Positions 1 to 8,710 are shown, numbered from the stretch's first letter. The stretch: DNA of 64,000 nt from Rhodococcus qingshengii JCM 15477 (GCF_023221595.1 NZ_CP096563.1:3553501-3617500); one strand, 5' to 3'. The notes: a model not told the origin generated them from the letters alone. A program made the numbers and translations.

Positions 1-31
1 TGATCGCAAACCTGCAAGAAGGAGACGAACA

Positions 32-130
32 ATGATCGGATACCTGCCTGACCTCGGCTACGGTCTGGACACGACTTGGACCAGCGTCAGTCTGTGGAAT
101 GCGTTTGCCGCATGGTGGAATCAGTTCTAA
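32..130 (+). CDS. Small hypothetical protein, 32 aa
   Basis: A short open frame starts at an ATG preceded by the good ribosome binding site AAGGAG at 19-24. It ends in an aromatic, tryptophan-rich tail (AAWWNQF). It lies 27 bases upstream of the membrane protein gene at 158 and on the same strand, so the two could be co-transcribed. The product is not recognised. It could be a small toxin-like or membrane-associated peptide, but nothing in the sequence proves that. Confidence 0.45.
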   Translation: MIGYLPDLGYGLDTTWTSVSLWNAFAAWWNQF

Positions 131-157
131 TGGGCCACCGCCTGGCATGATGCTTTG

Positions 158-673
158 ATGGAAATTGTCTCCCTCGTAATTTCAGTGCTGGCGGTGTTTG
201 TCGCAGTCGGCAACTTCCTATACACGCAGGCCAGGATGGATCAACGCGAGAGCGTCAAGTGGCGTCGTGAGACTCTGACAAAGGCCACCAGCGAATTTAT
301 CGAGGCCTCCGAGACCCGCAATCAGCTCCTGATCCTGAATAGAAACGACTGGTTGAAGGACCATAACGATCAACAGATTGCACTGATTAGCAAAATGAAA
401 ATGTGCCGAAACCAGTTCTGGGTAATCGGCGCAGAAGAACTATACAAACAAGCTGGTGTCATCATGGAGATGCATGTCTTCGGCGCAAAGGGAGCAAGCC
501 TGCACGGTTCGAACGCAGATCCCACCAGCGCTATTGTTGACATCAAGAACCTAAACATAGAAAACTCGAAGCTCATTATTCTGACCCGGCGATACTTGAA
601 CTCGAAGCAAATCAAGAAGTCAATCTCGAAGATGTCTCGCGATGATCGCCAGCCAGACAGGAAAAAATGCTAG
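158..673 (+). CDS. Membrane-anchored hypothetical protein
   Basis: The protein has about 171 residues and begins with one hydrophobic segment (about residues 4-20, VSLVISVLAVFVAVGN), followed by a charged, mainly helical cytoplasmic part. This N-terminal anchor plus helical body is common in small uncharacterised phage and host proteins. ATG 158 is preferred over the TTG one codon upstream. The gene is AT-rich like the rest of the element and points towards the head operon, sharing the terminator at 684-712 with it. Its function is unknown. A superinfection or immunity role would fit its position outside the late operon but is only a guess. Confidence 0.6.
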   Translation: MEIVSLVISVLAVFVAVGNFLYTQARMDQRESVKWRRETLTKATSEFIEASETRNQLLILNRNDWLKDHNDQQIALISKMKMCRNQFWVIGAEELYKQAGVIMEMHVFGAKGASLHGSNADPTSAIVDIKNLNIENSKLIILTRRYLNSKQIKKSISKMSRDDRQPDRKKC

Positions 674-683
674 AAGTCACGAA

Positions 684-712
684 AATGCCGTCACCTACCC
701 AGTGACGGCATT
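684..712. terminator. Strong hairpin terminator between convergent transcripts
   Basis: An 11-bp perfect stem (AATGCCGTCAC / GTGACGGCATT) with a 7-base loop lies between the plus-strand gene ending at 673 and the minus-strand operon ending at 767. Read on the minus strand it is followed by TTTTC, so it should end the head-gene transcript. It marks the end of the structural operon. Confidence 0.8.
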
Positions 713-766
713 CTCTGAAAGGAAGTAACACAGTGAGTGTGTTGCTACCAGACAATTATATCATAA

Positions 767-1153
767 CTACCCTATAACTAGCTCGCCGTATAGCTCATGA
801 CATACAGCGTTACCTAAGATATCTATCTGAGTGTTCACGTTCACGATATTGAACACCAGACCAGGAAAGTACTGACCGTCATACCGAGCGCTACGCATGT
901 TACCCATACGGCTGTTCAATGGGATCAGCTCTGGAAGCTCTACCTTTACCGGCATAGTCTTCCAGTAGTTGGCACCGAACACTTCCAGCGCATTGTCTGG
1001 TTTCAGGCTTGTCACGTTGCATCGGTACGTACGCGGATTCTCGTAATCCCATCTTTCGATCGATTCCCCCGTTTCCCAATCCACTTCATAGACTTTCACG
1101 TACACATCTACGTAGCTGGGATACGACTTCGGTATCAGACTCACCAGCGCCAC
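767..1153 (-). CDS. Probable head-tail connector / head closure protein
   Basis: This 128-residue protein is the last gene of the head operon. It is rich in beta-strand-type sequence and ends shortly before the terminator at 684-712. It overlaps the preceding connector gene by 13 bases, which indicates tight coupling. Size and position after a gp6-like adaptor match head-closure (stopper) proteins of siphophage-type heads, but there is no diagnostic motif, so the assignment rests on context. It could instead be a minor head or neck protein. Confidence 0.55.
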   Translation of the reverse strand: MALVSLIPKSYPSYVDVYVKVYEVDWETGESIERWDYENPRTYRCNVTSLKPDNALEVFGANYWKTMPVKVELPELIPLNSRMGNMRSARYDGQYFPGLVFNIVNVNTQIDILGNAVCHELYGELVIG

Positions 1154-1524
1154 CAGCTTGGCATACGCTTCGCCTTGAACGTGAAGCCCTTCGTACCGAA
1201 CGATCGGCTACGGTTCCAGCTCAGCTGCTTGACAGCATGAATCACCAGTGGACTGACCGCAAACAGCTGATCACCGAACTCGACCATGCTGCGATCCTGT
1301 TCGACACGCTTCACGTTGGCCTGTCCGAACACCTGCGTATTGCTGGACATATATGCGGCCTGCCAACAGACGGCATACTCCAACCATGCTCGATCAGTCA
1401 GGTTGGTGACCACACTCTCCGGTCTACCGCTCACGACTTCTACGATTGCCTGAGCCTGTCTGATCAGACTATCGTCAACATTCACATCAGTTAGCTCCTT
1501 CACTTTGATTACAGTGGCATACAT
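1141..1524 (-). CDS. Probable gp6-like head-tail adaptor protein
   Basis: The 127-residue product is predicted to be mostly helical and begins with a segment (VKELTDVNVDDSLIRQAQAI) typical of adaptor proteins that dock under the portal, where an early loop is followed by two long helices. It sits directly after the BppU-like gene (1525) and overlaps the next gene. This identification is by general pattern and position in the operon, not by a catalytic motif. Confidence 0.55.
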   Translation of the reverse strand: MYATVIKVKELTDVNVDDSLIRQAQAIVEVVSGRPESVVTNLTDRAWLEYAVCWQAAYMSSNTQVFGQANVKRVEQDRSMVEFGDQLFAVSPLVIHAVKQLSWNRSRSFGTKGFTFKAKRMPSWWRW

Positions 1525-1842
1525 TTACATCCATCCTTTCTCTACTTCAATTGTCATACGTTCGGCATAGTCGGCACGATCATCGGCATGCAGCAACAGT
1601 TGAAGCTGATACTTACCTACCTCGGTAAAGATCGTTTCTCCCTCGAACACGAACTTGATCTTGCCGTTTGCTGCATCAGTGATCGTGGCTACTCCCCCGG
1701 TTAGTCCTTCTCCTTCGGGATCGATGAACACGACTGATGCGCCGCTGTATGCGCTCAAGTTTCTTGGCTTGTCTTGCTCGTCACAGACAGTGAACTCGAT
1801 AGGCTCTACTGGCTTCTGACGCAAATAGTAAATATGATTCAT
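1525..1842 (-). CDS. BppU-N-like structural protein
   Basis: The 105-residue protein has the layout of the N-terminal domain of phage baseplate upper proteins and related head-fibre proteins: an opening strand with PVEPIEFTV, then a segment on variation of a property (SGASVVFIDPEG), then ATITDAANGKIKFVFEGE and a final strand. Its ATG overlaps the stop of the LamG gene (ATGA at 1839-1842), so in the ancestral element it was translationally coupled to it. After the IS insertion upstream, coupling from the full LamG reading frame is lost. In an element without visible tail genes it may decorate the capsid rather than a baseplate. Confidence 0.55.
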   Translation of the reverse strand: MNHIYYLRQKPVEPIEFTVCDEQDKPRNLSAYSGASVVFIDPEGEGLTGGVATITDAANGKIKFVFEGETIFTEVGKYQLQLLLHADDRADYAERMTIEVEKGWM

Positions 1843-2002
1843 TTTTCTCCTGTTCTGTATTGCTTGCGCACTAGACGTGCATGTATTGACTTGCTACCTA
1901 GCTCAGCTCGTAAATTATTTACTGGCAAATACGCTGTCATTGATATTGGTGTATATACCTGTTGTATCGACAACGAAGCAGACAGCGCACTCAGGCTGAG
2001 CT

Positions 2003-2008
2003 GTGCAA
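2003..2008. repeat. Left target-site duplication of the IS21-family element (GTGCAA)
   Basis: GTGCAA directly precedes the IS end TGTC at 2009 and is repeated directly after the other end (4662-4667). Six bases is within the range known for IS21-family duplications. Confidence 0.9.
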
Positions 2009-2134
2009 TGTCAAGGGACAGTAGGAACTGCCCAGGGGCGGTCGTGAGACCTGCCCGCTGACGGTCACGAGAACTGCCCGGTGGTGGCCATGGGATCTGC
2101 CCAGTGGGCTTGCGGCCACCACCGACCAGAGCAC

Positions 2135-2929
2135 TCAGCTCAAGGGACTCACCCCTCGGCCGGCGAGTGCCTGGGTAAGTCGCACGGAGTCTCCGCTGGT
2201 CTGGCACACGTGGGCGTGGTGCAGTAGCCGGTCGACGGTGGCGGTCGCCAGCGTCTTGGGCATCAGCTCGTCGAACCCGGACGGGTGCAGGTTCGAGCTG
2301 ATCGCGACCGACCGCTTCTCGTAGGCGGCGTCGACGAGCCGGTAGAGCCCCTCGGCGGCATCCTGGGCGACCGGCAACAGGCCGATGTCGTCGACGACAA
2401 CGAGATCGGCGCGCAGCACACGGGCGATGGCCTTGGACACCGTGTCGTCGGCACGATGGCGGCGCAGCAGGACCCCGAGGTCTTCCAGGGTGAACCAGGC
2501 GACCTTCAACCCGGCCTCGACGGCTTGGTGACCGAGTGCCTCCAGTAGGAACGTCTTCCCGGTCCCCGACGGCCCGCACACGACGAGGTTTTCCCGACGG
2601 TGGACCCATTCCAGGGTGCGGAGTGCCTGCTGGGTCGGTGCCGGGATCGAGGATGCCTCGGGCTGCCACGCATCGAACGTCTTCCCGGTCGGGAACCCCG
2701 CAGCCGCCCTGCGGGTGGCCAGTGCGGAGCGTTCCCTTCCGGCGACCTCCTCGGCGAACAGAGCCTTGAGCACCTCGGCGGGCTCCCAGCGTTGGGCCTT
2801 CGCGGTCGCGACGACCTCCGGTGCGTGGCGACGGATGTGGGGCAGCCGAAGCCGCCGCAAGAGGTCCTCCAACTCGGCCGGCAACGGCGGCGCGGACGCC
2901 ATCGATGGTGTGGTGGTCTTGGTCGTCAT
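2135..2929 (-). CDS. istB: IstB-like ATPase, transposition helper
   Basis: This is a 264-residue AAA+ ATPase of the IstB/DnaC group. It has Walker A CGPSGTGKTFLLEAL, Walker B ADLVVVDDIGLL, and the sensor segment SVAISSNLHPSGFDELM. IstB assembles on DNA and promotes strand transfer by IstA. The start at ATG 2929 overlaps the istA stop (ATGA), as usual for the family; the frame is open much further upstream but that part lies in istA. The gene is on the minus strand like the element genes it interrupts, and its GC content differs strongly from them. Confidence 0.93.
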   Translation of the reverse strand: MTTKTTTPSMASAPPLPAELEDLLRRLRLPHIRRHAPEVVATAKAQRWEPAEVLKALFAEEVAGRERSALATRRAAAGFPTGKTFDAWQPEASSIPAPTQQALRTLEWVHRRENLVVCGPSGTGKTFLLEALGHQAVEAGLKVAWFTLEDLGVLLRRHRADDTVSKAIARVLRADLVVVDDIGLLPVAQDAAEGLYRLVDAAYEKRSVAISSNLHPSGFDELMPKTLATATVDRLLHHAHVCQTSGDSVRLTQALAGRGVSPLS

Positions 2930-4470
2930 CGGGTCACCTCGTTCCCCTCGCGGCTGTCGTGCTGGCTGTCGTGCTGGCCGAGACGTGCCCATCCGGCGGT
3001 GCCCTGGGTCAGCGACCGTTCTTCGCCGGCACGGTGCTCGCCAACAGCGGGTTGCCGGGCGTGGTGGTCGAGGATCGAGGACAGATCGGCCTCGGCGAAC
3101 CGGCCGTGGACGGCGGCGTGGCCGAGTGCCCAGTCGACCTCGACGGGGTCGAACAGCTTGGCCAGGCTGAGGGCTTCGGCCATCTTGACCCTCATCCGCG
3201 GCGTGCCCGCCGCAGCGGCCTCGACCAGCCACAGGCGGGCGCCCTCGCCCAGGTCGAGGAACTCGGCTTCCGCTGGGTTCTTCGCTCGCGGCTGCCGGTT
3301 CAACGGACCTTCCGGCTGCGGTGGGAAGTGCTCGTCGTTGATCCTCGGCGTGCCCGGCGTCGCGCGCGCGTGGCGGGCGACCTCGGCGGGTCCGTCCTCG
3401 CCGACGTGAACGATGACGACCTCCTCGCCGTCGCCGAGTCCTTGGGCACGAACCCACACCGTGGCGCCGAGCAGGGTGTGTGGCACCGAGTACTGGCCGG
3501 ACTCGAACATCACCATCGGCGTGTTGCCCGGCACTACCCGGGTGGTGCCGAACGCGACTGTGTGCGGCTGTGTCGGGACCGGGTGTAGCCGTGTCCGCTC
3601 TTCGGCCAACATCTCGACCGGTGGCCGCTTCGTGGTCCGGTGAGCCCGGGTGTTGACCTTCTGACAGAACGCCTCACACGCCTCCTCGAGCTCGCTAAAC
3701 GACGCGTACTCCTCACGCAGGTTGGTGTCCTTGGGCACCAGGTCGGCCTTGCTGATCTTCACCGACGACTCGGTGCCGCCCTTGGACGCCGGATCCGCCG
3801 GCACACAGGTGTGGACCACGACCGAGTAGTGCTCGGCGAAGGTGACGAGCTGTCCGTTGCGGACCGGGATCCCGGCGATGTGCTCGGTCGTGACGGTCTT
3901 CTCGTTGTCGGTCAGCACGTAGGTCGGCACCCCACCCAACCGGCGGAAGGTCTGGTCCAGCGCGGCGAACACGGACGGCATGGTCTTATCGCGCAGCGCG
4001 ATCACGACCCGGAACCGCGACCACGCCAGCCACGCCACGAACAGAACCGTCTTGACGCCGTCGACGACAGGTCCGTCGCCGTAGTCGTACTGCAGCCACA
4101 TCCCCGGCTCGGTGACCCAGGGCCGGTGGACCCGCACATGTCCTGACCGGTATGACTTCTTCACCGATGCGACCGCACGACGGGTGGTGCGCTCCGAACC
4201 CTTGTAGCCCATCGCGAGCAGCTTCTCGTGCGCTCTGTCGGCACGGACCTTGCCCTTGGACCGCTCGACCCACTCCTCGACCTTGGGCAGGTACTCATCG
4301 ATCAACTGCGGCCGAGTCACGGCCTTGTCCAGCTCACCCCCGGCAGCACGGCGGTCCACGTAGTGCTTGACCGTGTGGTGCGAGCATCCGGCCAGCTCGC
4401 CGGCATCACGCAACGACCCTGTCAGGTCGTAGGCATCCAGGATTTCCATGATCTCCTCGGCAGACTTCAA
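2926..4470 (-). CDS. istA: IS21-family transposase IstA
   Basis: The protein has about 514 residues. It starts with a helix-turn-helix (about residues 1-50, containing AGELAGCSHHTVKHYVD) and then a DDE integrase core (about 110-290) with WLQYDYGDG and YVLTDNEKTV carrying the two aspartates, and the distal acidic residue after DPASKGGTESSVK. It cuts and joins the IS ends together with IstB. The start is a TTG at 4470 with a very strong binding site (GAGGAGGGA) just upstream. It is full length and looks functional. Confidence 0.93.
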   Translation of the reverse strand: MKSAEEIMEILDAYDLTGSLRDAGELAGCSHHTVKHYVDRRAAGGELDKAVTRPQLIDEYLPKVEEWVERSKGKVRADRAHEKLLAMGYKGSERTTRRAVASVKKSYRSGHVRVHRPWVTEPGMWLQYDYGDGPVVDGVKTVLFVAWLAWSRFRVVIALRDKTMPSVFAALDQTFRRLGGVPTYVLTDNEKTVTTEHIAGIPVRNGQLVTFAEHYSVVVHTCVPADPASKGGTESSVKISKADLVPKDTNLREEYASFSELEEACEAFCQKVNTRAHRTTKRPPVEMLAEERTRLHPVPTQPHTVAFGTTRVVPGNTPMVMFESGQYSVPHTLLGATVWVRAQGLGDGEEVVIVHVGEDGPAEVARHARATPGTPRINDEHFPPQPEGPLNRQPRAKNPAEAEFLDLGEGARLWLVEAAAAGTPRMRVKMAEALSLAKLFDPVEVDWALGHAAVHGRFAEADLSSILDHHARQPAVGEHRAGEERSLTQGTAGWARLGQHDSQHDSREGNEVTR

Positions 4471-4661
4471 GTTGTCCCTCCTCAGGGCGACGGGCGCTTC
4501 AGCACCGCCGATCGCACCTGAGGAGGGGCCTCAACCGTCGGAGCCGGTGAGGCAGACGACGTCGTGTCGGGCAGATCCCATGACCGCCACCGGGCAGGTT
4601 TCATGTCCGCCAGCGGGCAGTTTCGTGGCCGTCTCCGGGCAGAATTTCATGGCCGCCGACA

Positions 4662-4667
4662 GTGCAA
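4662..4667. repeat. Right target-site duplication of the IS21-family element (GTGCAA)
   Basis: Second copy of GTGCAA, immediately after the IS terminus at 4661. It matches 2003-2008 exactly and shows that the insertion is a simple transposition event without flanking loss. Confidence 0.9.
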
Positions 4668-5408
4668 CACCTGAACGTAACGAGAGCGCCGATGCACTCA
4701 CGCTCAGTGACGGTTCCCATACGCTCAATGTCAACAGGGCAATACCCGTAACTAGCGTCAGGGCTGGCTGAGCACCACCGAAGTGTGCACTAACCTGCAA
4801 TGCGCTGAGCTTCCTCGCATAGATGGCAATCTCATCGATCTGACCTGACCAACCCTCTGTGGCGCTACCCAGATCGCTACCCGATGCCAACGCATGTGAT
4901 CGACTACCTGTATTCGGGATGCTCAGATCCCCTACGGCAACACTCATTATCTCGACAGAATCGACGTACAATCGAGCATTACCGCTTCCTACCGCAAGCA
5001 CGACGTGATGCCATTTATTGTCGTCATATCTACTGGCGGAGTACTGAGATACGCCATTGAGATATATCTCTAGCTTGCCTGGACTGGCTACCGCGTTACC
5101 TCGAAGACGTAGCAGAATCGCCTTGCCTCCCCCGTCACGTCTCCACAATGTCGGATAGTCGTTGGTCGCTGGTCCGGTCTTGAACCAACATTCGACTGAG
5201 AATGTGCCTGCTGAGTAATCCGTGAAGGCTGATTGCATGGCGATTGCTTGCGATGCGTTCAACGTCCAACCATTACCAACCTTGCCGCTCGTGACCGTAG
5301 GTACACCTACCAACGACTTATTTGCTCCAGATACCGTATCGAATGCCGTATTGGTCTCACATCGAAAGTAGACAAGTGGACTATCTGCCAGAATTACGTC
5401 CTGATACA

Positions 5409-5852
5409 TCAGTACGCGATCACCAGTAGTCCACGTTCAGTGTCATAGGTACCAGTCTCTGTATTCAAGTACTCGTATTCGAACCTGACCGTCACATCTT
5501 GCCCCGACGCACTCTGCGCCCCGAAGTCGATACACGCTATCAACGGTTTGCTAGTTACCGAATCGTCATAAATAACGGCATATCTAAAGTTTCCTGTCAG
5601 GGCTGTCCACGTCTGATCTGCTGCCGAATAGACCCAACGAGAATCTGAGGTCTTCTGAGTCAATACCTTGCTTGCGAGACTCTTGCCACCTGCAACATAT
5701 CCAGAACCAACTAGCTCGTTAGCAATCGCACTGTAGAACTCATGTGCATGATAGTTGGGTACGTAACTATTGGTGAACAGAGCAATCTTGATATTGTCGT
5801 TCACCAGGTCTATTTCTTTTCGGGCTAGCTTACTTGCTACCCTGCCGTACAT
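5409..5852 (-). CDS. Phage structural protein (capsid-associated or minor tail type)
   Basis: The 147-residue protein contains NIKIALFTNSYVPNYHAHEF and a glycine-rich GSGYVAGGKSL segment, a pattern seen in small structural proteins of actinobacterial phages. It follows the capsid gene after a hairpin and its stop overlaps the ATG of the LamG gene at 5409. The most likely role is a head decoration or fibre-anchor protein in the same particle as the capsid. The exact role cannot be read from the sequence. Confidence 0.55.
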   Translation of the reverse strand: MYGRVASKLARKEIDLVNDNIKIALFTNSYVPNYHAHEFYSAIANELVGSGYVAGGKSLASKVLTQKTSDSRWVYSAADQTWTALTGNFRYAVIYDDSVTSKPLIACIDFGAQSASGQDVTVRFEYEYLNTETGTYDTERGLLVIAY

Positions 5853-5891
5853 TCTTGCTGCTATTTTTCCATACCTACTTTCTCTAAGATA

Positions 5892-5924
5892 GTAGGGCTA
5901 GGCTCGATGTGAACCTAGCCCTAC
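5892..5924 (-). terminator. Hairpin downstream of capsid gene
   Basis: An 11-bp perfect stem (GTAGGGCTAGG / CCTAGCCCTAC) with an 11-base loop lies 18 bases past the capsid stop. There is no clear U-run on the minus strand, so it is more likely a partial terminator or an mRNA-stabilising hairpin that raises capsid mRNA relative to downstream genes. Confidence 0.6.
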
Positions 5925-5942
5925 CGTATTGCTATTCAATTA

Positions 5943-6818
5943 TCAGGGTGCTGTTACTTCCAACACGCCGAATGCTTCCTTGCGCCCTACGGCGAATGCC
6001 TTACGGGTACGAACCTTGATATGTGGTTCGTCAGTGCTGAAACCAGCGTCGAAGCTGATCAGAGACTCGATTGGTGAACGAACGCCAACAATCAGGTGCT
6101 TGCGATTGCCTACGATCAGCAATGGATTGCCGTTTGGGTTCCATGTGCTTGTGGCGCTGGTCTTCGCTCCGTCGGAGAAACGAATCTCGTAACCGAACAG
6201 AGTCTGAGGCTGACCGGCCGCTACCTGCTCGATGAACAGTGGTCGTCCATTGAGGTCTAGTAGCCCTCGTAGCTGACCCTTGAAGCTGGTGTGCGCGATG
6301 ATGATCGTATCGGGATCAGCAAAGTAGCGACCATTCTCAGCCTTGGCCAACACATCGGACAACTGAGCGTATGTCAATGGTCCTGCGGTCTTGATGACCT
6401 GTGCGCCTACTTCTTTGTACACAGAGGTGAAAGGAACAGTGGTGCCGTTTGCTACGGCGGTAGTTCCTAGACACGCGTTGTCAAACTTACGTGCGTAGTT
6501 GGTTGCCCAACCCTTCTGATACTCGGTAATTACGTCTACGCGTGCATCTGCTAGATCTTCCTCAGCGATGATGATGCGATCGCCGAACTTCACAGCGTCC
6601 AACTGCACGTTGTCTAGTGCTGGCTGATCTTCCGGGTAAACGCCACCCTTGGCAATGACCTGTACGTCTACGTCCCCCATACGTGGGGTCTTCTGAATAT
6701 CGCTGGTCATGTTGACCTTGCGACCTACTGCTTCTACCGCTGAGTGCTGTTCAACGGTCTGAATGACTTCGCTGCCGTACTCTTCTGGTACCCAGCTATC
6801 TGCATTTACTCTTGCCAT
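5943..6818 (-). CDS. Major capsid protein, HK97 fold type
   Basis: The 291-residue protein shows the plan of short HK97-type capsid proteins: an N-terminal arm (residues 1-40), a segment with VQVIAKGGVYPEDQP, and the long spine-helix region with EEDLADARVDVITEY. The P domain contains PDTIIIAHTSFKGQLRGLLD, the NGRPLF motif and LFGYEIRFSD. The C-terminal strand is IKVRTRKAFAVGRKEAFGVLEV. It lies between the scaffold gene and the other structural genes, as expected. No protease gene is seen in the operon. The short length would fit a small capsid, but capsid size cannot be deduced from the sequence. Confidence 0.88.
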   Translation of the reverse strand: MARVNADSWVPEEYGSEVIQTVEQHSAVEAVGRKVNMTSDIQKTPRMGDVDVQVIAKGGVYPEDQPALDNVQLDAVKFGDRIIIAEEDLADARVDVITEYQKGWATNYARKFDNACLGTTAVANGTTVPFTSVYKEVGAQVIKTAGPLTYAQLSDVLAKAENGRYFADPDTIIIAHTSFKGQLRGLLDLNGRPLFIEQVAAGQPQTLFGYEIRFSDGAKTSATSTWNPNGNPLLIVGNRKHLIVGVRSPIESLISFDAGFSTDEPHIKVRTRKAFAVGRKEAFGVLEVTAP

Positions 6819-6947
6819 ATTGTTTGTCTATAAAACTCCTAATGAATTTACGTTTTAAAGTCCTGCATGGACTATGGGGATCGTTCCACATCTCGCGTCA
6901 CGATCAGAGCATCTCGCTCTATTACTCTTATTGTACCAAGTATTGTA

Positions 6948-7358
6948 TTATCTTGTGTTCTGTATCAATTTCTCGGCACTGCTTAGGTTGCGCTTTGCTA
7001 CCGGCTTCTCAGCGGCATCGATACTAGGTACCTTCTGGACCTGGAACAGCTCGGCGAAGTCGGTCTTGACCTGCTCTAGCTGATCATCGAATCCGACCAG
7101 ATCACCTGATTCGTCAATATCGATCTTCGATCTGTCCAGTAGCTTGGCTACCTTCACATTGCTTACACCACTCTCGGCTAGCTTGGCCGTGATCTTGGCA
7201 TCTACATATGAACTCTTGTACTCGTTTGCCGAACTATGCGCCTGTTCCAGCTCTGCTTTAGCCTCGTTCAACTGATGCCTGAAACTAGCGGCCTCGTTGT
7301 TTGCCTTGCTCAGAGCTTCCTTCATGCTCTCAATATCGTGCTCATTTTCCTGTGTCAT
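6948..7358 (-). CDS. Scaffolding protein
   Basis: About 136 residues, very charged and helical, with a long coiled-coil (about residues 8-60, SKANNEAASFRHQLNEAKAE) and a basic C-terminus, the plan of internal scaffold proteins. ATG 7358 overlaps the portal stop (ATGA) and has AAGGAG 8 bases upstream; the longer frame upstream lies inside the portal gene. It sits between portal and capsid, the standard position for a scaffold. Confidence 0.75.
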   Translation of the reverse strand: MTQENEHDIESMKEALSKANNEAASFRHQLNEAKAELEQAHSSANEYKSSYVDAKITAKLAESGVSNVKVAKLLDRSKIDIDESGDLVGFDDQLEQVKTDFAELFQVQKVPSIDAAEKPVAKRNLSSAEKLIQNTR

Positions 7359-8710
7359 GCTGCTTCTCCTTCGAAATCTGTATTTGGTACTTCTGTCGTG
7401 CTTGTGTTTGGTTCGGTCTGCAACAGACCGTCTTTCTTCCACTGAGCTACCAACTCAGTGTCATAGCCCTGTTCGAGCAAAATCTGTTCAACAGGTAGAC
7501 CTGCCTGCAACTTCTTGTAGGCAATCTCCCACTGCTCTTTCGTGTCAATGGACTCGATCTGTCGCCACTGGATCTGTACGTCCTCGGCAATGTTGTTCAT
7601 CTTGAGTACGAACACGAACATCTGACGCAACGTGTGGCCGATGGCCAACTGACGGGTGCGTACCTTCTTCACTAGCGGTGCCTCAGCCGCTCGTAGTGAC
7701 TCACCTGAGACGTTTGTGTGCGTGTTCTCGAAGTAGTGCAGTGGCGTGTCGGTTACCGATGCCATAGCGCGCACGTACTCGCGATACGGAGCGATATAGG
7801 TCTCGGGTGCTGCCACCTGAAACTGGCCAACCTTGGTGATGCCTGCCAGATCCCAGACCTGACCAGGTGCGCTGTCCAGTACGTCGTCAGCGTCATCGTC
7901 TACGTCTGAGAGCGGATTGCTGACTGAGTTCGCATCACGAAGCATCCAACGTGTGGGGAATCCGTAGTGCTCCACCGATGCCATTTGGCTGACCAGCATC
8001 TTGGTGATCATGTCCTGTGGACCGTAGGCATTGATGTGTTCCGGTCTGCCGTACTGATCGACACCAGTGGTGAAGTGAAAGACAGGGATCTGACCGAAAG
8101 GATTTGCAACAGAACCATTTTCGTCTGTTTGCTCGTCAATGAACGGTTCGAAGTCTGTATCTTTGACAGTCATCGGTAGACGCTCACTGGTGCTCAGATA
8201 CTTCTCGATGCGATCCGAGTAGTACAGATTCACACGAGTACGTGGTTTGCCGTCTACGGTCACACTCCACAACTTCGCCGCACACTTCGGCTGTCGTGGG
8301 TTCTCTGGGTCGTACAGCATCACCATGCTCAGTGGACTGTTGTAGTAAATCTGAGTCGTACCGTCCGAATCAGGCCAACAGATCAGATACGCACTGCCAA
8401 ACACGAGAGTGCGATTGATCAGCTGCGTCAGTTCGAGTTCCAAGTTGTTCTGCTGCCATACCTGGTCCACAACGATGCGGGCCCGATCGCTCATGGTGCT
8501 GATGCCGGTAACTTCCAGACGATTGGCTACGGCGTTCACTGGCGTAGCGGCGAAATTGACCCGATTGGGATCGCCTAGCTTTTCCAGTTCCTTGGCTACC
8601 GATCGTGATGCGAAGAACTCCGGTACGGTGCCGTTGTAATAGTTCTCAGCCTGTTGATAATGCTGCTGAGTATCCAAGATTGTTTGTACTGCGATGGTTA
8701 GATCTGACAT
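7355..8710 (-). CDS. Portal protein
   Basis: The 451-residue protein resembles the SPP1 gp6-like portal family. It opens with a helical segment and YYNGTVPEFFAS, then VNFAATPVNAVANRLEV. The wing region has NRTLVFGSAYLICWPDSDG and YNSPLSMVMLYDPENP, followed by QIPVFHFTTG and the clip/stem part with ETYIAPYREYVRAMASVTD and LHYFENTHTNVSGESLRAA. The portal forms the dodecameric ring through which the terminase pumps DNA. The gene follows the terminase and is coupled to the scaffold gene by an ATGA overlap. It is full length. Confidence 0.88.
   Translation of the reverse strand: MSDLTIAVQTILDTQQHYQQAENYYNGTVPEFFASRSVAKELEKLGDPNRVNFAATPVNAVANRLEVTGISTMSDRARIVVDQVWQQNNLELELTQLINRTLVFGSAYLICWPDSDGTTQIYYNSPLSMVMLYDPENPRQPKCAAKLWSVTVDGKPRTRVNLYYSDRIEKYLSTSERLPMTVKDTDFEPFIDEQTDENGSVANPFGQIPVFHFTTGVDQYGRPEHINAYGPQDMITKMLVSQMASVEHYGFPTRWMLRDANSVSNPLSDVDDDADDVLDSAPGQVWDLAGITKVGQFQVAAPETYIAPYREYVRAMASVTDTPLHYFENTHTNVSGESLRAAEAPLVKKVRTRQLAIGHTLRQMFVFVLKMNNIAEDVQIQWRQIESIDTKEQWEIAYKKLQAGLPVEQILLEQGYDTELVAQWKKDGLLQTEPNTSTTEVPNTDFEGEAA

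Larger units (their letters stand above)
2009..4661 (-). mobile_element. IS21-family insertion sequence, complete
   Basis: The element is 2,653 bp, GC-rich, and bounded by TGTC...GACA. It contains istA and istB in the usual overlapping order. Both ends carry several copies of a roughly 23-bp repeat containing CTGCCC and GG(C/T)GG(T/A)CATG (2020-2110 on the left; 4545-4650 on the right, inverted), which in this family are the transposase binding sites. Left and right terminal 25 bp are imperfect inverted repeats. A 6-bp direct duplication flanks it. All parts needed for transposition look intact. Confidence 0.93.
1839..5409 (-). pseudogene. LamG-domain structural protein gene, split by IS21-family insertion
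   Basis: The 5' part (5409 to 4662) encodes a concanavalin-like LamG domain of about 210 residues, with the typical features SVECWFKTG, WHHVVLAVGSGNARLYVD and GQIDEIAIYARKLSA, followed by a hydrophobic repeat-like tail. At the codon for Ala within SGVA the IS begins. The 3' part resumes at 2008 and runs to the TGA at 1839-1841. Removing 2009-4661 and one copy of the 6-bp duplication joins GVA to QLSLSALSASL in the same reading frame, giving about 300 residues. The protein was probably a carbohydrate-binding capsid decoration or fibre. It now terminates inside the IS end after about 45 foreign residues. Confidence 0.85.

Noticed and set aside
1839..2669. Long minus-strand open frame of 276 codons covering the left IS end
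   Set aside because: Most of it is an out-of-frame reading of istB; only the last 55 codons are real, as the 3' end of the split LamG gene.
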